Below are positions 1-11,463 of a stretch of 64,000 nt of DNA, in pieces (position 1 is the stretch's first letter; each line of letters starts with the position of its first letter). The translations under genes were made by a program, and so were the position numbers. Source of the stretch: Hanleya hanleyi (taxonomy: Eukaryota > Mollusca > Polyplacophora > Lepidopleurida > Hanleyidae); NCBI GenBank assembly GCA_036873755.1, contig JAVTVY010006765.1:1-64000 (forward strand). Direction: 5' to 3'. The notes under the pieces were generated by a model, which worked only from the letters and a program-made list of their open reading frames with translations, did not search any database and was not told the origin of the DNA.

Positions 1-210
1 GCGGCCATCTTGAATTTTCCCATGGAATTTTGTTATCGTGAATTCTCAGGAAATTACTGCATGGATCTGTCAAAATGGGTACACAGGTTTACCTTGTGGT
101 CCGGTTGTGCAAGATACCTTTTTTGGTCCATGTCGAAAATCCAATATGGCCGCATCTTGAATTTCCCCTGAAACTTTGTTATGAAATCATGGATCATTCA
201 GTGTTCAAGG
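1..210. repeat. Two-copy ~146-bp direct repeat (cut by window edge)
   Basis: The phrase GGCCATCTTGAATTTTCCC followed by TTTTGTTAT at the window start recurs near 148 in diverged form (GGCCGCATCTTGAATTTCCCC, then CTTTGTTATG). Short tandem units containing 'ATGGCCGC' are typical of the repeat cores seen elsewhere in this window. It is probably the end of an array that begins outside the window. Confidence 0.45.
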
Positions 211-790
211 GGGACAACACAATTAGAAACTCATCTATTGCAGTTCTTTAGTAAAAAATTCTTACAGCTACTTTTGCCAGTTACAGCCAGATGAGCTACA
301 GTGCCGTGGCACTATCTTTAACATTGTGTTAAATGGGGAATATTCCAATGCCACAGGAATTTTTGCCTCCGCAGGAATCTTAGTTGTGGGGGCTGATGTG
401 TGTTTCATGTATGAATCTCCCCATAGTATAGTGCAATAGTATCTTTCGAGTTTTGTCATAATATTGAAGTGGCATGATGTTCATCGCATTTGTTGTCGAA
501 CATGAAGTTTTCTGTGCTTATGACCATATGTTCAAGATATTCTGGCTGTTGTTTTAATAAATGAAGTGATCTTTACAAACCTGACTGCAGGTCTTTTCAT
601 GTTTTTACCTGTGCATGTTCTTAGTTTAGTCCATTATCATACCAGTTGTAAATCCTACAGCTACGAATTTCCTTCATGAAAAAGATGTCTATGCAGAAAC
701 TTTTGTATAGAACAATTAGTGTTATATAACATCCACATAAAACTCCTAGCTCGGTTGGGAACATTTAATGGATCGACCTGAAACCCTTAA
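211..790. other. No feature recognised
   Basis: AT-rich sequence without a credible reading frame, repeat or RNA gene that I can see. Confidence 0.4.
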
Positions 791-794
791 AAAT

Positions 795-1013
795 GGTTCT
801 ACATAGAACCCTTCACATGATCCCACAGAACCTTCATGAGAGGGTTCTGTGTAGAACCATCTTGAAATGGTTCCATATAGAACCATTTTTGAGGGTTCTA
901 TATAGAACCATTTCTTGAGGGTTCTATATAGAACCATATTTTGAGGGTTCTATACAGAACCATATTTCGAGGGTTCTATATAGAACCATATTTTGAGGGT
1001 TCTATATAGAACC
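795..1013. repeat. Tandem palindrome array, GGTTCTATATAGAACC
   Basis: Seven to eight copies of the 16-bp self-complementary motif GGTTCTATATAGAACC and variants lie about 27-31 bp apart, separated by short spacers such as ATATTTTGAG. Copies degrade toward the left (TACATAGAACC, TGTGTAGAACC) and are almost identical at the right. Each unit can form a hairpin on either strand. The design, short perfect palindromes in tandem, resembles the arrays at 57.9-58.6 and 60.7-61.9 kb, but I could not find terminal inverted repeats around this one. Confidence 0.85.
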
Positions 1014-2190
1014 ATTAGCCAACAAACCTGGGGATGTATAATGATGGAGATAAAAGTAGAATTCCACATTATTTCTGTCTTATTTCGTACTACCATTGGT
1101 ATCTCTTTTCTTTCTGCTATGTGGGATCTTTACGCAAGCTGTTAAATCGAGTCGTTTCTAACCAGCGGTCGTCCGCATCGTTTGCATGTTATGGCGAAAT
1201 CCTATTCACGAAAGAATCGTTTAGGCTGAATGCATTTTGTTAAGGAGACTACCTTCTGAGTAATTAATTATTTGGTTTCTCATATATTATATATTCTTGT
1301 CAAGATGTTCGGGGCAATTGAATATACTGTCGTATACATTCTTTAACCGTATGGGAAGCTGCCCGAAAACATCAATTTCCACAGTTAATGTTTGCATGCA
1401 TATGTTCTTTATGAATCAAGAAGGAAGGCACCCCAACAATCCAATCTCCAAAATTAAACTCAAAATCTTTTTTTTTTTAGAACTTTAGAGAAGGGAAAAT
1501 GGCCTCTGATTTCAAAATCAAAAGTCTGTAGACTACCTAATTAACCTTGCAGACCGTACATCTATATTTGCGTTAGCTGTACCATGCAATATACCAGCGA
1601 AGACATATAGATGAGGCGTATTACATCCACTGGTTTCAGGGTATCATTAAGGGATCGGTATCAAAAGTAAAATAAAAGTAACTCCGAAAATGGAGTCATT
1701 GTGATATAATATTCTATATTTGAGTTGTGATTATATCATCGTCACTTCAAAAGTGAAGATCGATAACTTTCAGTAGATAATCGCATGATTTATCTGGCTA
1801 CTAGTATTATCAAGCTCTCGGTTACGAAACACCCCCCCCCCCCCCCCCGAAAGAAAGTCAACTTTACTATAGAAATAATGCATTGGACTAGCGTGACGAT
1901 GAGTATATTAGAAAGTGGTAAGTATGCGTAATTGGAATAAAATAAAATAAAAAACCGAAAACAATAAAATGGGATCTACTATTATAAAACCATAATCAAT
2001 GGATTACTATTATCTTTCTGATAAAGTCAATTACTGAAATAGATTTATACGAAACTGTACAATAATCTCCGCTATATATATTTCAAATTATCTATTTTTA
2101 TTTGTTTTAAAATATATATATAGTGCTTGTAAATTTATGAATTGATTCAGAAATTTGTATATGGATAAATAAAGCATCTTGTTTATGAGC
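1014..2190. other. Intron-like sequence; poly-C tract at 1832-1848
   Basis: A run of 17 C residues lies at 1832-1848. Otherwise there is no credible gene or repeat. The short frames here are AT-rich and end at random. Confidence 0.45.
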
Positions 2191-2230
2191 ATCGAAGTCA
2201 GAAGTGACACATCGAAGTCGGAAGTGACAC
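2191..2230. repeat. 20-bp direct duplication
   Basis: The phrase ATCGAAGTCRGAAGTGACAC is present twice in immediate succession, differing at one base. Confidence 0.8.
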
Positions 2231-3250
2231 AGAGTTCAATCGAGGTACTAACAACATAATAGACTGGTGAACATACGCAGACAAAAGGTGGTTTGATGGA
2301 ACAAAACAGTTTCTGTGAAAGTTGAAATTCAACTGAACAATTAAATAAATAAATCAACCAGAATGGCAAGTGGCGAAAATAATTTTGCATGGGAAGGTGG
2401 ACACAATATACTATTTCAACAGCGTTACTTACCAAGGGTTCCCTTTTCTCTGACATTGACAGAATTAATGAAAGATTATGAAGATACAATAGCAAAAAAA
2501 TCTCCAGATGTGAATAAAAGTAAAGTTGCGAATAGAAACCATACATTCACAAAGTAAATTTTATTAGAAAATTAGTCTGATCAAATAAATATTACTTAAA
2601 TTTATTATGGGCGTACTATTTTGCCCGAACTATTAGCTTATTATGTAGTCATTTTAAAGTTGGAAATATACTCTTTTGAGATTGATTACATACGTTTTCC
2701 AAAGAGAAAATGTAGGCCCTATACGAAAAGAGAGATATGACGAAATATACGCACATGTGCGAAGAGTATAGCGCGGACCTCGCTGAGAGCATATATATAT
2801 ATATATACACACACACAAGAACATTTTCTTCGCGATCGGAAAACGCCAATCGCAGATCAAATGTATTGCATTACCCTGTGCTAAACTAATACATATTTGC
2901 GAGAATAATCAAGATAATAGACTGAAGTAGAAGTAGAGGACAACCGTTACAATAAAAGATGCAAATTACGGGTAGTACGATAGGAGTGTCGATATTTTTC
3001 TCCGCACATTGTGAGCCATTGACAAATACAAGAACATAAATATACGAATCTTCACGCATCCACTTCATAAACAGATGAATTTATACTTTTCAATGAATAT
3101 ACCGTAAACCCCCTTTCTTCCAGATTATTTTCATCGATCAGAAATAATCCCGCATTATATGCGATTATAACTCGTCGAAAACATATGATTATCTATCAGT
3201 GAAACTCAGTATAGTGCAGGCACGTCAGTTCACGGCCCAAACCATACGTG
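2231..3250. other. Plain sequence with a (TA)n(CA)n microsatellite
   Basis: A compound microsatellite, (AT)8 followed by (AC)5, occupies 2791-2817. Overlapping short reading frames around 2.1-2.9 kb are unrelated to any family I know and are not listed. Confidence 0.5.
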
Positions 3251-3261
3251 GAGGATCCGCC

Positions 3262-3440
3262 CATCATCCGTGGATGGTCCGACCATCATCCGTGGATGAT
3301 CCAGCCATCATCCACGGATTATCCGGCCATCATCCACGGAGGATCCGGCCATCATCCAGCCATCATCCGTGGAGGGTCCGGCCATGATACGTGGATGGTA
3401 CAGCTATCCTCCAGCTATCCTACTGCTATCCTACCAGTAG
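3262..3440. repeat. 22-bp minisatellite, CATCATCCGTGGATGGTCCGGC
   Basis: About seven diverged copies of a 22-bp unit beginning CATCATCC and ending TCCGGC or TCCAGC stand in tandem, followed by a decayed run of CTATCC phrases. Units alternate between CCGTGGATGG and CCACGGATTA, so neighbours are partly reverse-complementary and can pair. The array abuts the 5' side of the pearl-like repeats that start near 3460. Confidence 0.8.
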
Positions 3441-3459
3441 GATAGGGTAACTGGAAAGT

Positions 3460-4341
3460 GGGCGTACTGTATACCAAATTTTACATCGAGCACTTGAACG
3501 GTATCCGAGATAGAGATCATTAATGATTTCGCATAAATTAAAGATGGCCGCCCATCCTTCCCGCCACTCAAAGGAACTGATGTGGTTATTCATTGCAAGT
3601 CTCTTGATACATCGATGCTGTGTACCAAGTTTCATATACAACACTGAAATGGTATCAAAGATATACATCATTAATGATTTTGCATAAATTAAAGATGGCC
3701 GCCTATCCTTCCCGCCACTCAGAGGAGCTGATGTGGTTATACATTGCAGGTCTCTTGATACATCGAGGCTTTATACCAAGTTTCGTATAGAACACTTGAA
3801 TGGTATCAGAGATATATATCATTAAAGATTTTGCATAAATTAAAGATGGCCGCCAAGGTTTCCACCGAATCAGGGAAACTGGTTTGGTCCTTCCTTTGAA
3901 GTGTCTTGATGCATCGATGATCTATACCAAGTTTCACACTGAACAGTGAAATTGTACCTGAGATACACAAGACTAATGGTATCGCATAAATTAAATATGC
4001 CCGCCAAAGTTTCCAACCAATCGGGTCCAGATTCAATAGGGTTCTGGGTCATGAGCATATGGATGTGCAATGCAAGTTTGGTGTGCCTAGGGTAAGTCGT
4101 TCTAAAGATATCTTGGTAACGAGAAAGCTGTGATGGTTACACATAAATTAAAGATGGCCGCCAAAGTTTCCAACCAATCAGGTCCAGATTCAATAGGGTT
4201 CTGGGTCATGAGCATATGGATGTGCACTGCAAGTTTGGTGTGCCTAGGGTAAGTCGTTCTAAAGATATCTTGGTAACGAGAAAGGTGTGACGGACAGACG
4301 GACGGACGTACATGACAATACCCTTCGGCCAAAGGGGTAAA
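3460..4341 (+). mobile_element. HINE/pearl-like non-autonomous Helentron (copy A, 5' end not seen)
   Basis: Five tandem units of 151-157 bp can be counted from the anchor GCATAAATTAAAGATGGCCG at about 3531, 3682, 3833, 3984 and 4141. They are followed by a GACGGACGGACG tract (4290-4307) and the 3' hairpin CCCTTCGGCC / AAAGGGGTAAAAA ending near 4341. The unit order, ACGG microsatellite and 3' hairpin are the known signature of bivalve pearl elements. No transposase is encoded; mobilisation would depend on an autonomous Helentron elsewhere. The 5' CCCCTCGGC start found in other copies is missing. Confidence 0.75.
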
Positions 4342-5994
4342 AACAGGTTACCATGCGTGCCGCCGGCAGGATAAAAGGGTGTTGGATAGGTATGAAAATA
4401 AGAAGCTGTATACAATAATAGGCTTGAATGGTTGTGAATGTGGGTTATCAAACTATATCTGTTTTTATAATGTCTGTAAAATACTACTAGTTTATAATTA
4501 TAACTTTTATTTCACAATCATGTGTATCCTTTGATCAACAAAATTGAGAATGAATAAATTTAAAATTATGAGTTTCATCTTTTCCAGAACCCTCAATGGT
4601 TGAAATGACGATAGCTATGGCTGAAGTAAAATGGTTTCGATACTGGGCCTTCGCTCAAATAGCTGGCATACAGTTGGCAGAGCCTTGGTTGTAGCAGTAA
4701 TAGTTGTTGTGGCATTGACACTGCCGTCTGTTTCAGAGAAATATTTTTTAGCTCGGTCATGTAGTGAGCCGGACTTCACATGCCTTGGGACATTGATCTT
4801 ATTTACATATCTGCATACCACCAACGTTGGACAGAATAGCCTGTAATGAAGTTCTGGATATCCGTCGAAGTTTGGCTTGCCCACGAATCTCACTGATCGC
4901 TGCAAACGTGATCGCTGCAATTTTGACATGTCAGTAATGCAATTTTGTTTTCATTGTCCAGCTCATATTGAAAATCAGCTCTCACATTTCATTTTAAGAA
5001 TGTTTTGAGTTTCGCAGTCTCTGATGTTTAAGTTTAACAAATTGTTTATGAAGTGTCGCACACAACAACGCAGTGGGTCGAGGTTTTGAAACCTTGTGTG
5101 TTGAGGCCCAATTTGATTTCCACTTAGAGAAAATCCTATATTCCAAATAAATTTACCTCCTGGCACCAGAGAGCTGCACGGATTACCTCTCTTACATACT
5201 TGCGCATTCAACCCGTGAACGAAAGTAACATATTATTGCAGGACTGGTCGGGCACTCGCGATATGTAATGCGGTCTGATATTGTCCAATCGGATTGGGTC
5301 GTAGTATAATATAGAAACACATTGTGTCAACGATTGATTGCGTACGTTTGCGGTCTAAATGGGTTTTCCCCATCTTGACTGCGGAATTTATATCTGCGCA
5401 ATTCTACACACAAGAAAATACCAAGACACGGCAACACTTATTCTGATTCGACTATCCTCTAATGCAGAAAGTGAGTCAAAAAACAACATAGAAATGCTTA
5501 TGAAGAGATTTCACAAACGAGATATTTGTAGTTTTGTAACTGGACAGCGGAGAGTGAGATGATAGTGAACGGAAGTACATTCTCCGGAAAATCGGACCTG
5601 GCGAACTACACGCAACCTTTACGAGCGTTCGCCATTTAAATCGAGGCCTGAATTCACATAAATACAATGCCAAGGCAGTTTGGAATTTGCATGATGGGAT
5701 GTGTTGTTCAGTTGTGGAACTTTCAAATGGATAACAATGACATTAACTTATGCTACGGGAACATGAGATTGATTTGATATTTGTGAAAACAGCTGATTCA
5801 ATCACATTTATTATTCTATGTGACGTACGTGATCGCCAGTGAAGCCAGTTGCCTGTCCATCCATGTCCAAGCCATCCATGCAAATATCAGGCCATCCAAA
5901 ATCCTCTGAAATTTATGTTAGACCATCCAATAGGCAGCTGGATGGTCCATGTTGAGATGAGTGATCCTAACGTTCACAGTTAATATTTCTGGTA
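4342..5994. other. Mostly unassigned sequence
   Basis: Apart from one weak minus-strand frame (4615-4929, listed separately) I see only plain sequence. At 5840-5950 'CCATCCA' phrases recur, with a loose inverted pairing. Confidence 0.4.
4615..4929 (-). CDS. Hypothetical 104-residue ORF, possibly spurious
   Basis: The frame begins MSKLQRSRLQRSVRFVGKP and contains a GYPELHYRLFCPT stretch and a Thr-rich segment (NATTTITATTKA). Composition is more protein-like than that of most frames in the window, being neither repeat-derived nor extremely AT-rich. I recognise no domain, signal peptide or membrane segment. It could be an old exon, a retrocopy fragment or chance. No splice or polyadenylation context decides it. 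Confidence 0.2.
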   Translation of the reverse strand: MSKLQRSRLQRSVRFVGKPNFDGYPELHYRLFCPTLVVCRYVNKINVPRHVKSGSLHDRAKKYFSETDGSVNATTTITATTKALPTVCQLFERRPSIETILLQP

Positions 5995-6000
5995 TCGACT

Positions 6001-6177
6001 GGGTGAGTGAGTGAATGTGAGTTAACATCGCTTTCAACACTATTTCAGTCATATCACAATGTTTGGTTCCAATTCCTTTTCACACCCGGAAAGCCCACGG
6101 GTGCCCCAGTTAGTCGCCTCTTACAACAAGCTCTCTGAGGGGCTGAGGCCTATTCTTACCATGACCTGGAGTGTGCA
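6001..6177 (+). mobile_element. Molluscan SINE-like fragment
   Basis: The sequence opens with GTGAGTGAGTGAATGTGAG and AACATCGCTTTCAACACTAT. It continues through CATATCACAATGTTTGG and GTTAGTCGCCTCTTACAACA to GAGGCCTATTCTTACC. The 'TTAGTCGCCTCTTAC..CAAGC' block is a phrase I know from widely scattered molluscan SINEs. Related pieces are at 16640, 20665, 22660 and 34215. It stops exactly where the TTAA element at 6182 begins, so it is probably truncated. Confidence 0.45.
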
Positions 6178-6820
6178 TTAAGCCCAACTCACACTACGAA
6201 CATTTTGTTGTATTAGAACAGAACAGTTTGTTCGTGTTTTTGTTTGCGGTAACCTCGCACTGCGAACATTTTCTCTTGACCACCAGTCACCGCGATCAAG
6301 CAGCGAGGCTGCCGTTCATGTGATGGCAGCCATTTTTTGTGTCATATGAGAGTGGCTTCGTCACATGACCGACAGCTGCCAGTTGATTGGATAACTGTTG
6401 GTAAATGTTCGGACAAATGTTTGCGATCACCACACGCTGAAGACAACATGAGGCAGCACCTAAAAGGTGCAACAACCCCTCAGCCAGACAGTTTTAGTCA
6501 GTGTATATTGGTACACAATGAATGGAAAATGCATATGTAAAAGCCTGAAAGATTTGGTTGAATGCAGAAGGTGCTTTAGCAGTGGCTTGTAAAAGATTAA
6601 AATGTGATAAATTCAGTGTGGGATGTTGGATGAATTGGAGAACTATAATAAATAATTTGACATATCACGTGTGAAAAATATGGAGGAAGAACAAAAATAT
6701 TCTGAACAAAAACAAAAGGCTTCAAGCCATTCTTGTTTTGAACAATAATAATAATGTGAACAATAATAAAAGTCTTCCGATTTTCAGTGGGAGCTAAGTA
6801 ATATAGAGTTGTTGATAGGA

Positions 6821-9800
6821 ATACAAAGCTGCGCATCTAAAACCCCTCGGCTCTGGGTGCCAGCCATTCACAATCTATTCAATTTGAACCATACATGTAC
6901 AGGGGTTTCCTTATCTTTGAAAGTAGGAGGCTATTTCCAAAAAGTAGGAGGCTATTAATGCCGAGCGAAGCGAGGCGTAGCTTTCAAGGTGAGGGGTCTG
7001 GGGGCCGCCTAGGCCCCCAGAAGCTCTGGGGATCTAGAAGCTCTGATGCATTCCAAGCCTATTTTGGCCCTCAAAACAACTGACCCTTGGTCAGTGCTTT
7101 CATCTAAATTCCTCATCAATTAGTTTAAAAAAAATCACATTTTCTGAGAGTTCTGTTCACTATAATGATCTTGTTTGACTAGTCTACGTATGAACAACAT
7201 ACTATTGACTAGAACATGTGTATTTTAAAAACAAAGATTCAAAATCAGAGCTATTTTAATTAATATTTTAAATTGTTTTAATCATATTAAATGTGTGTGC
7301 AACGGGGAGACGTTCTGAGATCTGTGAACCCCAAACACAGAATCCTTGACCACACAGGTCACGGCTTAACTTCTTGCACACACGTTTAATATTATAGCTT
7401 TGTTGTCAAATGCAAACTGCCTTGTTCATCGCTGATTGTGCTTTCAGCACTTTCAGTTTCTGAAATATATTGAGTCAATTTCGATAAAAACAATAATTAT
7501 TACAACAAAACATTTTTCATTGTATTTTTATGAACACTAAATTCTTGTTCATTTTGCTGTTTTAATGAAATTCCGAAGAATCAATTACTATTTTTATTGT
7601 TTTATTTTACATAATTAATTTTCATCATGAAATTAGCAGACAGAGATATGATACAGAACATTTGTTCAGAATCTGTATTTTAGGATGGAGATAGCATAAT
7701 CTTTGCACAATCCAACACATTTTACACTGGGCAGGTCTGATTTTTAGAAACTTGAGAACTCGTTGGACAGCCACATTAGAATTACCACTGGAATGTGATT
7801 AATAGCCTGTCCCCCCTTGTCATAGGCGTAAACTTGGAATGAACGTAACCCATAACCTCCCAGTGGACACAATAGAATATTCCATAGCATAGCGAAGACG
7901 CTACTGCCAAGACTAGCACATGTTTCATTCCAGGCATTCTTTCAGGAATACTTTCAGATTATCTACAATAAAATTATTATTACCTTTTGATCGTTTTGCC
8001 CCAAAACCAAAAGCCTCCATGCAATGTCAGACTGGAACTTCGTTTGGACAGATTATATTCCCTGCTGTCAGATTACTATTTCAAGTGCATGCGGCATTAA
8101 TACTTTAGCTTAGGTTCATTCACACGCGGTGTACGACCTTGACCCTCAGTAGGTCATAATCTGTTGGCGTGACAAGAGACGTCGGCATAACAGTTTCACT
8201 TTCAGTTCGCGAAATCCGACATAATAAAAAGTACAGCTCAACAAAGGCAAATGAAGTCCACAGATCAACTTTAATAAAAGAAATGCAGACTGCGATAAAA
8301 TGCCGACGTGAGTAAGTTTACAACGACAACATGGAGAACAACAACAACACCATGTTATTTTTTTTTTTTGCTGCTGACGAAGTAGACGGCGGTTTCGGCG
8401 ATAGTAGCCGCTGAAAACCGCCGCCCGCCGCCTCTTAAGGAAACCCGTGCATGTACTACTTTGAAAATATCAGGAACATCAAGCAGTCAAGTGACAAATA
8501 TACAGATTATCAAAAAACTTGCAATCAGAAATGGCCGTAAAATTTTCCGTCCAATCAGAGAGACCGGCAGTCATTACTTGTCTCTTGATGTATCTATGAC
8601 GTGTACCAAGCATACTAAACACTTGAACAGTATCAAAGGATATATAGATCATCAACGGATTTGACATAAATTGAAAACGGCTGCCAAGGTTTCCATCCAA
8701 TCAGAGAAAATGGTGCGGTCATTCATTTTTAGTCTCTTGATGTACTGATGATGTATACAAAGTCTTGCATCAAACACTTGAACAGTACCAGAGGTATAGA
8801 TTTTGCATAAATTAAAGATGGAAATAAAGTTTTCCACCTAATCAGAGAAATCGGTTGTCATTAATTAGTTTCTTCATATGAAGCACTAAAATGGTATCAG
8901 ATATAGATCATTAATGATTTTGCATAAATTAAAATGGTCGCCAAGACTTCCGTCCAATCAGAGAAACCAGTTCTGTCATTCATCATAAGTCTCTTGATGC
9001 AATGATGATGTAAATCAAATTTTACATTGAGCACTTGAACGGTATCAGAGATAGAGATCATTAATGATTTTGCACAAATTAAAGATGGCTGCCTATCCTT
9101 CCCGTAATTCAGAGGAACTGATGTGGTTATTCATTGCTCGTCTCTTGATACATCGATGCTGTATACTAAGTTTCATATAGAACACTTCAATGGTATCAGA
9201 GATATACATCATTAAAATTTTTGCATAAATTAAAGATGGCCACCAAGATTTCCGCCCAATCAGAGAAACCAGTTCTGTCATTCATCATAAGTCTCTTGAT
9301 TCATCCATGATGTTTACCAAATTTTAAATCGAGCACTTGAACGGTATCAGAGATAGAGATCATTAATGATTTTGCATAAATTAAAAATGGTCGGCCATCC
9401 TTTCCGCCTTTATTCATTGCAAGTCTCTTGATACATCGATGCTGTATACCAAGTTTCGTATAGAACACTTCAATGGTATCAGAGAAATACATCATTAAAG
9501 ATTCTGCATAAATTAAAGATGGCCGCCAAGGCTTTCACCTAATCAGGAAAACTGGTTCGGTCATTCCTTCAAAGTTTCTTGATGTATCGATAATCTCTAC
9601 AAAGTTTCACACTGAACAGCAAAATGGTTTCCAAGATACACAAGATTCATGGTTTCGCATAAATTAAAGATGGCCGCCAAAGTTTCCACCCAATCGGGTC
9701 CAGATTCAATAGGGTTCTGGGTAATGAGCATATGGATGTGCACGGCAAGTTTGGTGTGCCTAGGGTAAGTCGTTCTAAAGAAAGCTTGGTAACAAGAAGT

Positions 9801-10367
9801 TTCGTATAGAACACTTCAATGGTATCAAAGAAATACATCATTAAAGATTCTGCATAAATTAAAGATGGCCACCAAGGCTTTCACCTAATCAGGAAACTGG
9901 TTTGGTCATTCCTTCAAAGTTTCTTGATGTATCGATAATCTCTACAAAGTTTCACACTGAACAGCAAAATGGTTTCCGAGATACACAAGATTCATGGTTT
10001 CGCATAAATTAAAGATGGCCGCCAAAGTTTCCACCCAATCGGGTCCAGATTCAATAAGATTCTGGGTCATGAGCATATGGATGTGCACGGCAAGTTTGGT
10101 GTGCCTAGGGTAAGTCGTTCTAAAAAAAGCTTGGTAACGAGAAAGCTGTGATGGTTTCGCATAAATTAAAGATGGCCGCCAAAGTTTCCAACCAATCGGG
10201 TCCAGATTCAATAGGCTTGTGGTTGACCACCCAACAATTCTGTATACCAAATTTCTCTAGAAGCAACGGTTCGGTTTCTAGATCGATCACAAGAATTGTT
10301 GACGACCGGACGACCGGACGTACATGCCAACGACAAGACCCCGCAGCCTAATAGGCTGAGGGGTAAA
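6821..10367 (+). mobile_element. HINE/pearl-like element, 5' CCCCTCGGC subfamily (copy B), chimeric 3' end
   Basis: The 5' end ATACAAAGCTGCGCATCT followed by CCCCTCGGCTCTGGG equals that of copies C (21254) and D (34425). After an interruption by the hAT-like element at 6900-8449, the body resumes at 8450 with about a dozen 150-bp units to about 10230. The 3' part does not match the 5' subfamily. After 'CCAGATTCAATAG' it switches to GCTTGTGGTTGACC and ends in CAGCCT / AGGCTGAGGGGTAAAAA. This copy is therefore mosaic, and its exact right boundary is uncertain. Confidence 0.6.
6900..8449. mobile_element. 1,550-bp hAT-like non-autonomous element
   Basis: The termini CAGGGGTTTCCTTA (6900) and TAAGGAAACCCGTG (ending 8449) are 14-bp inverted repeats with one mismatch, flanked by a 6-bp duplication CATGTA (6894-6899 and 8450-8455). 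Removing the insert and one CATGTA restores the HINE start seen at 21254 (AACC..GTACTACTTTGAA). Inside are AGGCGTAGCTTTC near 6970, a GC-rich stretch before the right end (GGCGGTTTTCAGC), and a short (CAA)n. I see no transposase. The 62-codon frame at 7920 is unrelated to one. Confidence 0.8.
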
Positions 10368-10898
10368 AATGGCCACCAAGTCTCCAACCAATCGGGTCCA
10401 GATTCAATAGGCTTGTGGTTGACCACCCAGCAATCCTGCATACCAAATTTGAAGTCTCGAGAAGCAACGGTTTGGCTTCTAGGCCGGTCACAAGAATTGT
10501 TGAGAAATTTTCCGTGACGTTGCCATGGAAACCACAAAATTCATCACAAATTACCCAAATTCGATAGGCTTGTGACTGCCCACCCAACAATCATGTACAC
10601 CAAATTTGAAGTCTCTAGAAGCAACGGTTTGGCTTCTAGACCGGTCACAAGAATTGTTGACGACTGACGACCGGACGTACTTGCCGACAACAAGACCCCA
10701 CAGCCTTATAGGCTGAGGGGTAAAAACTGTTTTGAGGACAAAAACAAGTTCTGAAAATCAAACATGTTTGATTCCACAAACTTGTCCTTTGAACAGAATG
10801 TTCCTGTTTCTGGGCACCTCACACTGCAGACAAAACATGTTCTGAACAGTGTTTTTATTCTAATACAACAAAATGTTCTTAGTGTGAGTTGGGCTTAA

Positions 10899-11463
10899 CG
10901 ACACCCCAGGTCAATCCCTGTGAGCCTCATGTGTCTTCTATTATCGAGATCAAATGTCCACAGTTCTGAAATCTGATATACGGTATTCAGTTTTCTAGGT
11001 GTTAGTTTTGATAATCAATACTTCTGATGAATTTAATGTTGCTAGATAGTTTTGAGACACAAAATCCCTTGTAATGTTAAGATTCCCAGGATATATTTTT
11101 GGAATTTCACAAAAGCTTTGACAAAATTGCCATGTCAGCTATACATGTTGGGCAGGAAAACCAAAGTGATATCGTTCTACAGCAAAGCTGGAAGTTCATC
11201 GCAGTAATATTGAGATTACCATGAATATATGGAGGTGACTCAATAATTGGTGTCATAAATGGTCTTAAAAGTAGCCTCCAAATTACTCCATCCTTTGTGG
11301 GGAGTAATTAGCTTAATGACAGTGCCTATAATTATAGGGATACAGTTAACAAATTGTCTGACTTCATGTGTGTATATGTGGCACAAACAACGATGCTGCT
11401 TTTGTCAAAGGACTTATGATTCTAGAACCAGCTTGAACAGATAATCCAGATATAAATGGAAAA
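10899..11463. other. No feature recognised
   Basis: Plain AT-rich sequence between the nested block and the next HINE. Confidence 0.4.

Larger units (their letters stand above)
6447..10723 (+). mobile_element. HINE/pearl-like element of the CCCCTCAGCC subfamily, nested in the TTAA element
   Basis: It starts CATGAGGCAG with a small 5' hairpin (GCACCTAAAAGGTGC, 6455-6469) and then AACCCCTCAGCC. It ends with a hairpin ACAGCCT / AGGCTGAGGGG followed by TAA at 10723. The 5' CCCCTCAGCC is the inverse of the 3' GGCTGAGGGG, the subterminal inverted repeat expected of Helentrons. Against copy 2 of the host element, the insertion falls in GACAA^AAA with no target duplication. The last 350 bp carry two units with 'GAAGCAACGGTTTGGCTTCTAG'. 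Confidence 0.75.
6182..10894 (+). mobile_element. 436-bp TTAA-flanked terminal-inverted-repeat element, copy 1, swollen by nested insertions
   Basis: The left end GCCCAACTCACACTACGAAC (6182) and the inverted right end ending GTGAGTTGGGC (10894) are flanked by TTAA on both sides (6178-6181 and 10895-10898). Left part 6182-6446 (265 bp) plus right part 10724-10894 (171 bp) gives 436 bp. The second copy at 27905-29360, in the opposite orientation, also totals 436 bp without its own insertion. Termini pair for about 35 bp. No transposase is present, so it is a MITE. The TTAA target fits piggyBac- or Kolobok-type transposition, but the GCCC terminus does not settle which. Confidence 0.85.

Noticed and set aside
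1832..1848. Poly-C and poly-G tracts (also 45720-45732 and 46210-46223) as functional G-quadruplexes
   Set aside because: Single long homopolymers, length unreliable in assemblies. The last two are simply parts of a MITE.
2088..2557. 152-codon minus frame and 64-codon plus frame, with a GTAAGT donor-like site on the minus strand near 2430
   Set aside because: They are opposite each other, very AT-rich, and without family resemblance. A single donor-like hexamer is not enough for an exon call.
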